In this document: piece by piece, positions 1 to 10,905 of the stretch
How the letters are laid out: every line of letters begins with the position of its first letter
Numbering within the stretch: the stretch's first letter is position 1
From: Heterocephalus glaber
Lineage: Eukaryota; Chordata; Mammalia; Rodentia; Bathyergidae
Direction: 5' to 3'
DNA: 64,000 nt
Assembly (NCBI RefSeq): GCF_000247695.1
Contig: NW_004624751.1
Coordinates: forward strand, 27,400,223 to 27,464,222
Program-made: the position numbers and the translations under genes
Notes under the pieces: generated by a model
What the model saw: only the letters and a program-made list of their open reading frames with translations
Databases searched by the model: none
What the model was told of the DNA's origin: nothing

Positions 1-135
1 GGAGGGTGTGAAGGGAGGGCTAGGAATGGGGAAAAAAAAAGAACCAAGATGCATCATGTAAAGGTACAAGTTCCCAATGAGAAATGTAATTGTGTTGTAT
101 ACCTAAAATGTAGCAATAAAAGAATTTAAGAAAAA
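1..135 (+). mobile_element. L1-like LINE 3' end
   Basis: A G-rich polypurine stretch (about 1-50) is followed by AT-rich sequence, an AATAAA signal near 115 and an A tail at about 130-141. This order is typical of the 3' UTR of mammalian L1 elements. Similar tails occur at 19085-19215 and, antisense, at 49254-49770. The element is cut by the window start. Confidence 0.6.
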
Positions 136-199
136 AAAAAACAGCAATGGCCTGAGGCTGATTTACTGAAGGCCAGGATTCAAAAAAGAAGAACTACTA

Positions 200-619
200 C
201 CCTCACCTACTTCCCCTAGGGAGGAAGGGCAGTGACTGATATTCTAAATAGGCATCTGTCACCATGGGTGGGGACCAAAAGCTCCCTAGCCCATTCCTTC
301 CCCCAAAATCCTTGTTCCTTCCCTGTATGCTTGTTATGTGACTTGCTTCCCCATTTGATCCCCATTTAATCAGTTTTACCTAAGTGATGAAAAAGGGTAA
401 ATACTGAAGATTTATAAGCTTTCTGGTACAATATAAATTTCTCCATAGTTAAGGAACTCAGTTCACTCCCGCAGCTGTAATGGAGGTGTTTCTCCTGCAG
501 TGTAGTCTACCCATGTTGCTACTCCCTCCCTGGTTGCTCTGCCCAGGGTGTGTGAACTGTCAGCCCGGAATAAAGCGGACTGGCCCGAGAGTGGCCCTGT
601 CTGCTTTATCCTTTCAACA
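200..619 (+). mobile_element. Possible solitary LTR of an endogenous retrovirus
   Basis: The segment has LTR-like order: a TATA-like motif (acaatataaatt, about 428-440), a pyrimidine-rich middle, a polyadenylation signal AATAAA at about 570, and a T-rich stretch ending in CAACA at 619. No retroviral coding sequence is adjacent, so it would be a solo LTR. I could not fix the 5' boundary or a target duplication, and the family is not recognised. Confidence 0.4.
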
Positions 620-879
620 ACTGAGTTCTCAGTCCTGAATTAAGTTCCTTCTTCAGGTTGCATACAAAGCCGATGCTCATTTGGAAGCAATTTCAGTGTG
701 GAACTCTGGTGACATTTCCTTCAAAGCGCAGCACTGTGGGCCTCATCACCAAGAGCTGCTGCGTTTCTACTTGCTGATCCAAAGTTCAACCAAGCCATGA
801 CATGTTTTCCTTTTAATAGAAGAATCTTTTCAGATGGCATGGGCATTCTACAAGATGTGATGACAAAATAATGCTTGTG

Positions 880-1037
880 GCTGAGTGTGGTGATGCACAC
901 CTGTAATCCTAGTACTGTAACTGGGAGGCTAAGGCAGGAGGATCACTGCAAGTTCCAGCCAGCCCAGACTACATCATGAGTTCAAGCCCAGGCTGAACTA
1001 CATAGCTAGACCCTGTCTCAAAAAAAAAACAAAAAAA
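880..1037 (+). mobile_element. B1-type SINE, long form with internal duplication
   Basis: 7SL-derived SINE. It has the head 'cacctgtaatcctag', the middle 'gggaggctaaggcagg', two copies of the 'agttcaagcc...ctacat' block, 'ccctgtctc' and an A-rich tail. Confidence 0.9.
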
Positions 1038-1318
1038 CTTTGTTATTGGCTGCAAATACTATCATTCTTCTTCGATATGTTTTCTACAGCCTTTATTTTA
1101 TCGTCCTAATCTAAAATGACAGGTGATTTGTAAGATCAAGAGTACCTAAGAGAATCAGTTCATCATTTTTATATTTACATTTGGATATAGGTAACAGCTG
1201 GAAAGAATATCATGAATTGGCATTCTGGAGGAAAATTCATGAAAGTCTATTTACTGGTTGATTATTCTTTCATTTCTTAGGTTTTCATTTCATTGTTTTA
1301 TCACTGGAACAGGCTGCT

Positions 1319-1478
1319 TGGATATGAAACCTGGTTGTGAAATCTCTCACTACTAACATGAACTTCGGGCAATGCTGTCAACATCTCTGTACCTCAGTTT
1401 TCCCATCTGTAAAGTAGGGACAATGAATGTGCACATCTCAGGGGATTATGTGAAGATTTAAAAAGTTAATGCATATGA
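1319..1478 (+). repeat. MIR SINE, ancient
   Basis: It contains the MIR core signature 'tctgtacctcagttttccca', then 'atctgtaaagtagggacaatgaa' broken only by small changes, and a 3' part with 'gattatgtgaagattt'. This is a diverged, pan-mammalian tRNA-derived SINE. Confidence 0.85.
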
Positions 1479-1593
1479 AGAATTTTCTTCCTAATCTGCC
1501 TCTTCTCTTTATCCCACTTGACCTCTGAAGTAGTGAATGGAGATGATTACTAAACCACAGAAAAGTATTGTTTGACAAATACTGATCTAGATA

Positions 1594-1677
1594 CAGTGGT
1601 ACCTTGGTTCATGAACTTAATTCTTTCCATGATTCTGGTTGCAGAAACAATTAAGTTTGTGAACCAAGATACCACTG
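1594..1677. mobile_element. Palindromic 84-bp mariner-type MITE with TA target duplication
   Basis: The two 29-bp arms are inverted repeats with about three mismatches. The left arm starts CAGTGGTACCTTGG and the reverse complement of the right arm starts CAGTGGTATCTTGG. A TA dinucleotide flanks each end (1592-1593 and 1678-1679), as expected for Tc1/mariner insertion. There is no coding capacity. The family name is not assigned. Confidence 0.8.
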
Positions 1678-1679
1678 TA

Positions 1680-2044
1680 TAATCAATGGAAACCAACAAG
1701 TGTTCATGTCTTGGATTACTGTAAAAATAAGAAAATAAAACACGTTTATGAAGTATTGTGCCAGAGCAAGACCCTGTCTCAAGGGAAATAAAAAAAGAGG
1801 ATTTGTTTCAAATCATCTCACACATAACAAAGAAAATATGATGAAGAACATTTTTAAAAAACACTTTAATCTATCAGATCAAAGTCTAAAGACAGTTTAT
1901 GTCTATTCTCAGAACAAACACAGCATTCCAGAGACATTTTTCTAGCTCTGGTTGCTTGATACTCCAAAGATCTTGGTTGGTAGGCTTGTCCCAGGTTAGT
2001 TGGTTGATTAGGTTCGTTGGTAGGGTTGGCTTGGGTTAGTTGGT
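1680..2044. other. Unassigned sequence with degenerate GGTT tract
   Basis: No gene is recognised. 1680-1970 is AT-rich with no clear repeat. 1972-2053 is an imperfect tract of GGTT/GGTTG units on the plus strand that runs into the A tail of the following antisense B1, so it reads as an expanded, degenerate SINE tail. Confidence 0.5.
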
Positions 2045-2051
2045 TGGTTGG

Positions 2052-2205
2052 ATTTTTGAGACAGTCTCACTGTGTAATCCAGGCCAGCCTTGAACTTGCT
2101 GTGTGGCTCAGGCTCACCTCCAACTCACAATCCTCCCTGCCTCCGCCTCCCAAGTGCTAGAATTACAAGCATGTGCCACCAGTTCCAGCAAGACAGTGAT
2201 GGTTT
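2052..2205 (-). mobile_element. B1-type SINE, antisense
   Basis: It reads 'tttttgagacagtctcactgtg' broken into typical blocks, then 'gccagccttgaact', 'gcctccgcctcccaagtgct' and 'gccaccagttccagc', the mirror of the B1 consensus. Confidence 0.9.
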
Positions 2206-3240
2206 TACACAGGAGTATTTTTTGTAGTTTCAGAAATAAATAGCAACTATGCAGAATTATAGTGGAGGAAAGAGGTGAGGAGAAGGGGACTCCAGTGTCT
2301 CTACCTTGTGCTGTCATGAACTGAGTTGAGAGCACAGAGGGTAGGAAACTAGGGCTCCAACAGAGAATGGAGGGTGATACTTTGGGACTTACTGTTTCAA
2401 GACACCTGAAAGATATTCTTTCAGACCTTTTCAGGCAGCCTTTGGAGATTCAGGGCTGCAGTTCATGATAAGTCCAAATACATTGACTTCTGAATCACTC
2501 AAATATGGGTAAAGTGTGAATATAACCCCTGGCAAGGAAAAATAAAGCAAGAAAGACAGAGAAAGGCAGACCTCTGGAGAATAACAAGGGGCCTGTACAG
2601 GATACTAAGAACAGCCAGAGAAGGAAGACAAGGACAAATGCTTATCACCAATCCAAATTCCAAGCTATTCCAAGAAGACAGTTAAACAATGTAGAACAAC
2701 ACCAGGCAAAGCAAGGTGCATCCAAAGGTGATCTGGCAGTCAGGAGCTGGTTAAGGATCTCTGAAAACATAATTTCAGTAAATGGGGAAGGCAATCAGAA
2801 ACCCAATTATACTACATTGAGAGCTAAACGGGAAGGGGAAAAGCAAAAATGATTCAATACTCATTTCTAAGCCCTGTCACAACCATTTTTCTATGAAATT
2901 TATTTCAGAGAGTCTGCTATGCTCTACTGAAACAGCCATCCTGGTAGAAATTTAAGATATATTTACCCAGCTAGTATGTGAAATCTAAACATGGCAGGTA
3001 CAGGAAATCAGTGTGATGGAGAAGGTAAGACTGAAGATAGTAACATTAGGAAAACTCAAATAATGTTAACAGAAGCATATGACAAAATAAGAAAAGGGCT
3101 ATTAAAAAAAACTTATTTAAACTTCCTTGCCATTTACCATGTTTATGGTCACTGTGTTTTAGTACCACATTATGTTAACTATTGAGAAAATAAGAAATGA
3201 TTTTGAGTTTCTGTCTTATTCCCAGATTAAAAATGTAATG
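2206..3240. other. Unassigned non-coding DNA
   Basis: About 1 kb without a recognised repeat or gene. Frames are short and show no domain or exon signature. It may hold old, unrecognisable repeats. Confidence 0.6.
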
Positions 3241-3244
3241 GAAC

Positions 3245-3333
3245 GGCCGGGGATTTAGCTCAGTGGTTCCACCACCTGCCCCACAAGTGCAAGGACCCGA
3301 GTTCAATCCCTGGTACCAAAAAAAAAAAAAAAA
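3245..3333 (+). mobile_element. ID SINE
   Basis: tRNA-Ala-derived SINE with an A box (ggggatttagctcagtgg), a B box (gagttcaatcc) and a 15-nt A tail. It has the full ~75-bp body, so it is structurally intact. Confidence 0.93.
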
Positions 3334-3440
3334 GTAAAGGAATACCATGTCATTCTAATGGAGCCTTGCTAAATACATAATAAAATGCAAACAAGTCTAT
3401 ATGTAGATTTTTTTTTTAATGTTTATATCAATCCTTTTTT

Positions 3441-3596
3441 TTGGTTGTAGTGGCACATGCTGAAATCCCTGCACTTGGGAGGCTGAGGCAGGAGGATCAT
3501 GAATTCTAGGACAACCTAGTTTACATAAGGAGTTCAAGACCAGCCTGTACTACATAGCAAAACCCTGTCTAAAAAAACTGAAGTTTAAAAAAAAAG
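3441..3596 (+). mobile_element. B1-type SINE, long form
   Basis: It carries 'gggaggctgaggcaggagga', the duplicated 'gagttcaagaccagcctg...ctacata' block, 'aaccctgtct' and an A-rich tail. It is more diverged at its head than younger copies. Confidence 0.88.
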
Positions 3597-3879
3597 GGCA
3601 AAAAAGGGTAAAAATGGGACATGGAAAACTGTAGATTGAAGTAATAGTTCTCACTGCAAGGTGATATCTAACCAAAGCTATCTGGGGGAAGAGGGTTCTG
3701 AACACAGGAAAAGGTAGCATGTGGTCATCTGCTTATGAAACAGCAAATGGGAAGGTAGAAACAGCAAGTAGGGTGTTAGGATGGCAAAGGAGTGATGAGG
3801 AGCAGAGCAGGAGGAAGGGTGAGAGGTAGGGGGTGGGGACTGTGGCAAAACCACTTAGATAATTTGTCTTTTACTAGGA

Positions 3880-4270
3880 GGTTAGGAGGCATTCGAAGCT
3901 TTGGGAAAGGAGTAAGTCGCAAGATCTAACTTTGTCATCCAGGCCACTTGCGAAGCTGAGGCTGGGTAGCTCAGGCCAGAATGGTGGCAATTCCGGTGGT
4001 GAGGAGCATTCAGGTCCTAAATATACTTTATAGTAAAGCCCTCAGACTGATGCAGGTGGGACGATGGGGTGTGAGACAAAGCAGGTCTAACCTGGTCACT
4101 GGGAGGGCATAGTGGCCTTTAGACAGGTGGGTAAGGACACAGCAGCAGGTGGGAGGGGAAACAGGAAGTCACTCATTTTGAGCCACATTATGTCTGAGAT
4201 GTCTCCCGGATGTCCAAGGGGAGATCTCAGCAAGGTACTTAGTAGGAGAGCCTAGGATCCCAGAGGTGCT
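3880..4270 (+). repeat. Ancient mammalian interspersed repeat (family not named)
   Basis: It follows a consensus I know from many mammalian loci. It has a 'ggttaggaggc...' block, a region near 3925 matching 'agtgacatgatctgac', and 'gagatgtctcccggatgtccaaggggagatct' split over 4195-4229. The block at 12030-12450 belongs to the 5' part of the same consensus. I cannot name the family with certainty. Confidence 0.55.
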
Positions 4271-4481
4271 GCTGTCCCTGAAATCTCGGGGGACAGACTC
4301 AAGGGCAGCTGCCCTGGAGGAACCCACAGAAGCTGCTGCCCTGGAAGACCCTCGATCAGAAATCTTTTGCAGAAAGGCCTTCCAGAGAGATGTTCCCTCA
4401 AATTCTCAGCATGGAATTTTTAAGGCAAGTCATTGGTCACAGGGAACCTGCTGAATATGAAATAGTGTACAGCTCAAAAAG

Positions 4482-4574
4482 GACGCACGAGATAGGAGGA
4501 TGGAAAGTTCAAGTCTAGCCTGGACAATTTAGCAACTTAGCAAACCCTGTCTCAAAATTTAAAATAAAAAAGGA
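4482..4574 (+). mobile_element. B1/B1-dID fragment
   Basis: A partial copy containing 'aagttcaagtctagcctgga', 'atttagcaacttagcaa' and 'accctgtctcaaaa' with an A-rich tail. The head is missing or unrecognisable. Confidence 0.7.
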
Positions 4575-5445
4575 ACAATATGAGGCAATGAGGAAACAAA
4601 AGAGTCCTGAGAGGAGAAAAACCAAAGCAGCTGTTTTCATCTTTCATTTTGTCATCGCGTGGTCAGAAACAGGATAATCACCCTTGTCTTCCCTTGTCTT
4701 GGCCACAGAAGGCTGAGTGGCACCGCTGGCCTCGTCACCCCTTCCTTCACTCCTCATCAGCCACATCTTTCACAAAAGGAGCAGAAGTTCCACAACTCAG
4801 GACAGAGCAACTCTGGCCTGCCTGCTCCCTGGAGAGGACGCTATGCAACCTCCCTGGTGAAGGCAAGATGCAAAGTTCAAGGACAACAGATGTTGTTAAA
4901 CTAATAATTTGCCAAGAGGAAAACTATAATCTCCTGCCTATGGGAGGCTCTGGCTCTACTTCTTCTCTACTGTCTTCCAAGCCCTACGCTCTCTGGCAAT
5001 AAACCTAAGAAACAGGCCTTGACATTGGTTACTCTATTCTTTTCCCCGTAAGTCTACTGCATGTGATCATGCTGGTATCCTTGGTTACTTTTGCAATATT
5101 CAAGAGTCTCTCAAATAGAACACAATAAGCCAGTAAGTGGATACAGCTTCAAGTAAATAGCAGTTGGTCCCCGTGATTTCTCCTCTGAGCACAAGAGGCA
5201 GACTGTGGGCTCTGACAAACATCTCTTATCCAACAAACATTTACCAACCAATTTTTAGGTTTGGGCAATGCTTAAAGAGAGGATTCCGAGCAGAAAAGAC
5301 ATGTTGCGACCCTGGGGTCCTTTCGAGCAGGGACACTCCATTTCTCACACACCTTTTCTGAGGTCATAAATCTTTACCTGGGCTCAGCAAGTTTCCAGGG
5401 TTAAGGAACCAGGCCTGTGATCTGGTCATTCTATCTACCAGAAAG
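4575..5445. other. Unassigned non-coding DNA
   Basis: No domain or splice-site pattern is convincing in any frame. The longest frame (4649-5002) has no recognisable domain and simple-repeat-free composition. I treat it as chance. An AATAAA occurs near 5000 without supporting context. Confidence 0.5.
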
Positions 5446-5638
5446 CAGTACGTCTCAACTAGAGATGGTTTTGTCCCCCAGTGGGGCACTGGGCAACGTC
5501 TGGAGCCTTTTTGGTTTTCTCAGCTGGAAGTAGTGGGAGGAGTGGTTGGTACTAGCGTATAGTGAAGGACAGTCCCTGTCCCCACCGTAAAGAATTATAC
5601 AGCCCCAAATGCCCAGAGCACTGAAGTTGAGACACCTG
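5446..5638 (+). repeat. MER5A-like hAT MITE
   Basis: It runs from 'cagtacgtctcaact' through 'cccccagtggggca', 'gggcaacgtctggag' and 'aaagaattatacagcccc' to 'gttgagacacctg'. This is colinear with the MER5A consensus (hAT-Charlie non-autonomous element). The inverted ends (CAGTACGTCTCAAC / GTTGAGACACCTG) support full length. Confidence 0.85.
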
Positions 5639-5934
5639 CTTATAGAGAACCTTCATTTAAGTCCTTGTGTTCTTAGAACATATGTCATTTAATTCACCCA
5701 CTCTTTGTGACAGCAACACAGAGAAAGGTGTGTGTGTCACTGATTAAGACATGGAAAGTAGGAAAGCACAAAGGAAGTGTATCCTCCTCCCACACCTTAC
5801 TGGTAGCCAGCTGAAGATCTTCTGAGATCCGTTTCTTTCTCCTTCCCAACCTAGAAAACTCCACCAGAAGAAGACAGAATCTGGCCCAATAATTGCTTAA
5901 CAAACACATATCATTCCTTACTATTCCTTCCATG

Positions 5935-6200
5935 TGAAAATTTCATTCTCAGCTTTCGATTTTTCTCTCATGTTCTACTTGCTGCATGGCAGTTTCTTCC
6001 TCCTCGTTTTCACCTCACCAAATTCATGTGCTTTCAAGATCTAGCTCAAATGTTGACTCTCTCATTCACTCTAGCTACTCCAGGCCACAGCAAGGAGCAC
6101 CCCTCAGTACACTGCAGTGAAAGGCAGTCCTACTGCAGCCACGCCCCCTCCACATTCGGTCACCAAAGACCTGCGGTTCTATCTATGCAACTCCCAGGTA
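5935..6200 (+). repeat. L2 LINE 3'-region fragment
   Basis: Pyrimidine-rich L2 style text, including 'agatctagctcaaatgttga' (L2 consensus 'ctcagctcaaatgtcac') followed by a 'cactctagctactccaggccac' type block. Diverged and partial. Confidence 0.55.
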
Positions 6201-6239
6201 AGCTATGGAGCTCCTTGGGTCCAATTTCTTTTCCTTTTC

Positions 6240-6358
6240 TATTTTTTTTTCTTGTTCAAAAACATCTCACTATGTAGCCCAGGCTGGCCTCAAACTTGAG
6301 TCCGTCCTGCCCCAGCTTCTAAATGCTGAGATTACAGGCATGCGCCACAATGCCCAGA
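6240..6358 (-). mobile_element. B1-type SINE, antisense
   Basis: It contains 'catctcactatgtagcccag', 'gctggcctcaaacttgag', 'gctgagattacaggcatg' and 'cgccacaatgccca', in the order of an antisense B1. Confidence 0.9.
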
Positions 6359-6974
6359 GGGGTCCATTTTCTAATTAGGAAGCATGTAAGTATTTATTCA
6401 CAATCTTTCATGACTGGAAGCTGTACAATCACACGGCACAGATGAAAGCAGGAAAGTGATACTATATTCCAGGCAAAGTGTTGCTACAAATGTGTTGTCT
6501 GCAGAGGAAAAAACAAGAGCATTGTGGAGAAATGGCTAGCGTCAGCTAAGGCCACTTTACATGTCCAGTTCTGAATGGACCCTTTTTCCTTAAGCAAGAT
6601 TGAAGGGGAAAAGAAATATTCCTGCTTCTAGGCTGGTAGATAAAGGCATTTGAAAAGTTTTCTTTAAAATATAAGCAATTGAACTGATTCATTTTAAAGG
6701 AGTGGGTTGTGGAAAACAATGGATTTTTTTTGCATGGGGAATAAAGATCACTTCTGACTTTAATGAAAGTCATGACTCACCATTGCTCAGTATTTTTTAA
6801 AAAGGAAGATTGCTCAGAAATAGAAAAGGTAAGGTTAGTATGTATACCACACGTTATTTTCTTCCTACCCAGGGGAGGACAGAAGCTCTTTGGTTTGCCT
6901 GGGCTGCCCAAGACCAGCTCCATGTTCAGCAATATTTCCAGGCCTTTGTTACCTTGTCATTGAAAAGAGGAGCC
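6359..6974. other. Unassigned non-coding DNA
   Basis: No gene, tRNA-derived repeat or LINE signature is recognised. Short frames on both strands lack any motif. Confidence 0.5.
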
Positions 6975-7178
6975 AAACCCCAAAACTCATGGGACCAGGG
7001 ACAAAGGGGTGTGGGCTGTACTGGGAGTCAGACCTCACAAGGCCACAATTCTGCCTCTGCTGGTTTCCCACCAGATGGACTTGAGTGAGTCACTCACATT
7101 TCCTAAGCCATTTTCTTGTTATTTCACAGAGACTCACCAAGGGTTCAGTGAGATGATATATGTAAAGCACTTTACAAG
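6975..7178 (+). repeat. MIR-like SINE, diverged
   Basis: It has 'gggagtcagacctc', 'ttgagtgagtcactcac', 'agtgagatgatatatgtaaa' and 'gcactttacaagattcctgg', in the order of the MIR consensus. Boundaries are approximate. Confidence 0.6.
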
Positions 7179-7186
7179 ATTCCTGG

Positions 7187-7350
7187 TATCCAGCCACAGT
7201 AGTGCTCACCTGTAATCCCAGCACTCAGGAGGCTGAGGCAGGGAGATTGCTGTGAGTTCAAGGCCACCCTGGGATACATAGTGAGTTCTATATAGCAAAA
7301 CCTTGTCTCAAGGAAACAAAAATAGGAGGGAAAAAGAAAAAAAATAGATG
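7187..7350 (+). mobile_element. B1-type SINE, long form
   Basis: It carries 'cacctgtaatcccagcactc', 'aggaggctgaggcaggga', 'gtgagttcaaggccaccctg', a partial second block 'catagtgagttctatatagc' and 'aaccttgtctcaa'. Confidence 0.9.
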
Positions 7351-8220
7351 CTTGTAAAATGGCAGAGAGAAGACAAGACAGTAGCCTCTTCCTTTAACTG
7401 CACTTGCTTCTGCCCCCAACATTTATACCCTTCCTATAATTTGATAAATTTTTTCTCAGGCTCTTCAGAAAAAATTCTTTTCATTTTGTTAACAACATCC
7501 TCTGTCCATCTCTCATACTAAGGACCCATGTGGCTTCCTTTTCTCTGCTCATATATTTCTTAGCATCCACCTTGGGAAAGATGACACGTTCAACCAACCT
7601 GCCTGTAAACTCTAGGCTCTGAGCGAAGTGAGAACATGACAATGAACATGAATTATGCGTGGCACCACAGAGGAGTTCTGAAACAGGAAAATCACCTCTT
7701 CTGGGTGCGGTTCCACAGCCACATAATGTGGCTTACAGTTTAAAATATTGACTATAAAACACCAGCTCAGAGTGAGTTTTGGTTTGGCTATAAACACAGC
7801 AAGAAGAAAGCCCACTCATGCTAGAAGCGACCTTTACACCTGTTTGGGTTTCTTAGTAACTTATTTTAACAGATTGTCTATACAAGATGGAGTTTTATGA
7901 CTGGTATCAGTTCAAAGGTGAGGAAAATGTGAACAAAGCGTGTTTGGCGATATTTTCCAGGGCATTTAGTTCTCATGAAATGTAACAACAGATGGACTCC
8001 TGGAGTGGAATTTTCTTTTTTGAATAAGTACCAAGCAAGCAGAAATGATAAGATGAATAGAGCTTCTTCCAATCGTCCCAACAGGGAAAACACTCTTAAA
8101 GAATTCACTCTGGTTATCAAGCAAAAGTTAGCAGTCCCTGAAAAACCCTTCTCTTTCCTCCAAGCCCTGTTGCTCTGGCTGCTCACGAAGTAGCTGATGA
8201 GTCTTTTTGTACAAGAACCC
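7351..8220. other. Unassigned non-coding DNA
   Basis: There is no recognised gene or repeat. A 102-codon minus-strand frame at 7878-8186 shows no known domain and lacks flanking splice context, so I do not call it. Confidence 0.5.
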
Positions 8221-8396
8221 TAAGACTCAGTGCACACCTGTAATCCCAGCACACTGGGAGGCTGAGGCAATTCAGCAATGTAGAAAGACTCTGCCTCCAA
8301 AGGAAAAATAATGAAGGGCTGATGAAGACCCTGTGAAGACCTGGGTTCAATCCCCAGCACTAAAAAAAAGAAATAAAGGAAGGAAGGAAGGAACTG
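8221..8396 (+). mobile_element. B1+ID composite SINE (B1-dID-like)
   Basis: A B1 head ('cacacctgtaatcccagcac', 'gggaggctgaggcaa') with a shortened middle ('attcagcaatgtag', 'agactctgcctc') joins an ID-like 3' half ('gacctgggttcaatcccc agcac'). The tail has grown into a (GGAA)n run at about 8376-8390. Confidence 0.85.
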
Positions 8397-10310
8397 TAGA
8401 ATCCTCAGCCTCCAATCAGTAAACATGAATACGTGAGAAATTAGATTCTGTCCTATAAACAAAAAGTCACCTTGGGAACCTGGAAACAATGATTATTTTT
8501 CTGCTGATCCTTCCAACCTCTTTGAGAAAGATTCATACAGGTTAGGTATATGTTAGATGTGAATTACTTTTTTGCCTGTATATAATTCAGAAAATAAAAA
8601 ATGAATTTGGAAAGGCCTAAGAGGTGAGGGCAGGAGGCAGTTTGTCCTGTGGGGCAGAAGCTCTCACAATCCAAGAGCTGTCACCTCGCTCTGCTACACA
8701 CAGGAAAAGCCCAGACGGAGGCAGAGAAACACCTTAACTCCCGAGCTGCTGCTTCTCGCTTGAACCTTCCAGCAGGGAGGAGTGAAGGTGCTATGTCAGC
8801 TCTGAGGGTGCCTGGCTTGGTTTTGCATGCTTGCATCTGTAGCCTCTTTGTTTCCCCTGAGGTGGAAGTCACCAAAGTATCACAAGAATGCCAAGCCTCA
8901 CAGTGCCATATCTGCCCCTTTCCAGGAAGTAATCAGAAGAGCACACCAGTACCAGTTCTTAGAAATTTTGCAGCACAAAGAAAAGAAAGAAAAAACAGAA
9001 AGGATCAGATAAACTCTTCCAGTTAAGCAGCTGAGCTATATATTATTTATCCAAATCAAATGTCCTAACATGGATGTTTACCCATCATTAATCTCCCGTA
9101 ACCACATCCGGGAAACAATGCTTGCTATTGGTGGATGCTGACGTGGGCTTTATTAAAGTGAGCTCCCTTTTCCTATAGCAGATCTGCTTCACGCCAATAC
9201 CAAGGCTTTGTCAGTTCTTCTTCCATCACCACTGATCCAAAAGAAGCCCAATGGCTTCAGGAGGATCCTGATGGAGATGCAAGGACTAAAGAAGGAAGCC
9301 TGAAAACAATCAGTTCACAAAGCTTGAAAGCAATAAGGATAGACCCATAGACAGACCAGAGTTAGGAAGATGGGAAAAGGCGGGAAGTCAGAGGTTTCTG
9401 ATTGCTTTTTCTGGGTTTTTTGCTTGTTTTTCTGGTTTTGGTTTTCCTTTTTGATGCCCCTTTGTCTGTAGAATAGTGCTCTTGACTAAAACGTCCAGAC
9501 TTGCCAGGGGAACTAAACATGCAAATGGTTCCCTTTTGTTCTGTCTGTGTCCTCTGCAAGAGGAAAGCATAGACATGAAAATAAGACAACCAGCCTCCTG
9601 CTCTGCTTTAACGATTTCCATATCCAGTATGACGAGTTTTCCTGGGACAGGCCTGCAACCACAGGCACAGGTTTCACCCTGTTGCGACTCAGCAACAGGT
9701 AAAGCCGCCTGAGCCCACGTGGCAGTCAGGCACACAAACACACACCCACGCGCAAAAGTGCAGGAAGCAAAAGTGGGCAAAACTTTCCATCCATTTGCTT
9801 CCAAAGTGCATGTTCCTGGGCCAGAGGGTCGGGGAGGCCAGCTCTGTCCAGAGGCATGCCCAAACCTTCACGTTTCTTTTTTTGTTCTGTGCTGCGCATT
9901 CAGACAGGAATCCCAACAAGATGGGGGTAGGGAGCCACTAAGACATCCCTTTGGAAGCTTCTGGAAATGAAAAGTGACCTCCTCTCAAAAAAAAAATTTT
10001 TTTTCCCCACTTTTTTCTTTGCTTAGGTTTCCCTTTTAGGGCAGTCTCTGTTCTCCTCTTGTCTCTTAAATCTACTGCTCTCTTCACATTTGGAGCTAAC
10101 AATGATGGAGGTGATCCCTCAATCTCTTCCCCACATGGAAACTTTTCTCTTACTGGTTGGTGAAACTTCTGTTCATCCTAGGATATCACCATCGTGCAAT
10201 TCTGCTTGTCATACTGTAACTCCTTCCTCAGTCACAGGCACCAAGTGGGGGTTCTGGGTTAGCCCTACTCCAGTCAACAATGTGTACTGTGAATTTAGGT
10301 CAAAGGAGAG
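8397..10310. other. Unassigned non-coding DNA
   Basis: About 1.9 kb with no recognised gene or repeat. Frames of 100-138 codons here (for example 8649-9026 and 9388-9804) have no motif, signal peptide or domain I can recognise, and overlap frames on the other strand. A small A9/T8 inverted run sits at 9988-10004. Confidence 0.5.
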
Positions 10311-10317
10311 AAAGGGT

Positions 10318-10475
10318 TTTGGCTTTCAGGTCCAGTGCTTCACTAGCTGTGTGACTGTGGACAGGTCCATACACATCTCTCGGCCTCAGTTTCCTCACAA
10401 AGTATAGTGAGAATTAATTAAATAATGTACTCCAAAAGGCTGGCAGAGTGTCTGGCACAGTGAACTATGTAATGT
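10318..10475 (+). repeat. MIR SINE
   Basis: Clear MIR order: 'cactagctgtgtgactgtgg', 'ctcggcctcagtttcctcac', 'gagaattaattaaataatgt' and 'agtgtctggcacagtgaact'. Confidence 0.88.
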
Positions 10476-10499
10476 TAGCCATAACCAGAGTCACCTGGG

Positions 10500-10640
10500 C
10501 ATCAGCTTTATTAACCTATATAAGATACTGTACCAGACAATAGGAAAGAAAGACAAATAAAGTTTTGCCTCGAGGAGTTCACAATCTACCCTTAGAGACA
10601 GACATGTAAACAAATAACATAAGAACATTCTCAGTTTGAC
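10500..10640. repeat. Ancient L2/MIR-age repeat fragment
   Basis: It contains 'gaggagttcacaatctaccc' and 'agacagacatgtaaacaaat', a phrase common to old mammalian interspersed repeats. The family and strand are uncertain. Confidence 0.4.
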
Positions 10641-10796
10641 AATCTGCCCCTGTTCTTCTAAATTCCTTGTTTCCAAAAAGATTCAGAGCCATGCCTTTAG
10701 ATCAATGAATTGAAGCTAAAACTTATTTACTCAACGTACTCTTCAAACCTCTATGAACTTAGCCTACATGGTTTTTGTGGTTGTTATTGTATTGTG

Positions 10797-10905
10797 TTGT
10801 TTTTCTGGCTTTTTCAGACAAACTAAGGAGCTCAAGCTGACTTTGAACTTGCATAATCCTGCTTCAACCTCCCAAACCCTGGGATTATCTGCATGGTTTT
10901 CTTGA
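10797..10905 (-). mobile_element. B1-type SINE, antisense, old
   Basis: A diverged antisense B1: 'tttttcagacaaactaagga', 'gctcaagctgactttgaact', 'cttcaacctcccaaaccctg' and 'ggattatctgcatgg'. Confidence 0.65.

Noticed and set aside
3245..3320. tRNA-like sequence with A and B boxes, and similar at many sites
   Set aside because: These are ID SINEs derived from tRNA-Ala. They lack a proper acceptor stem and carry A tails.
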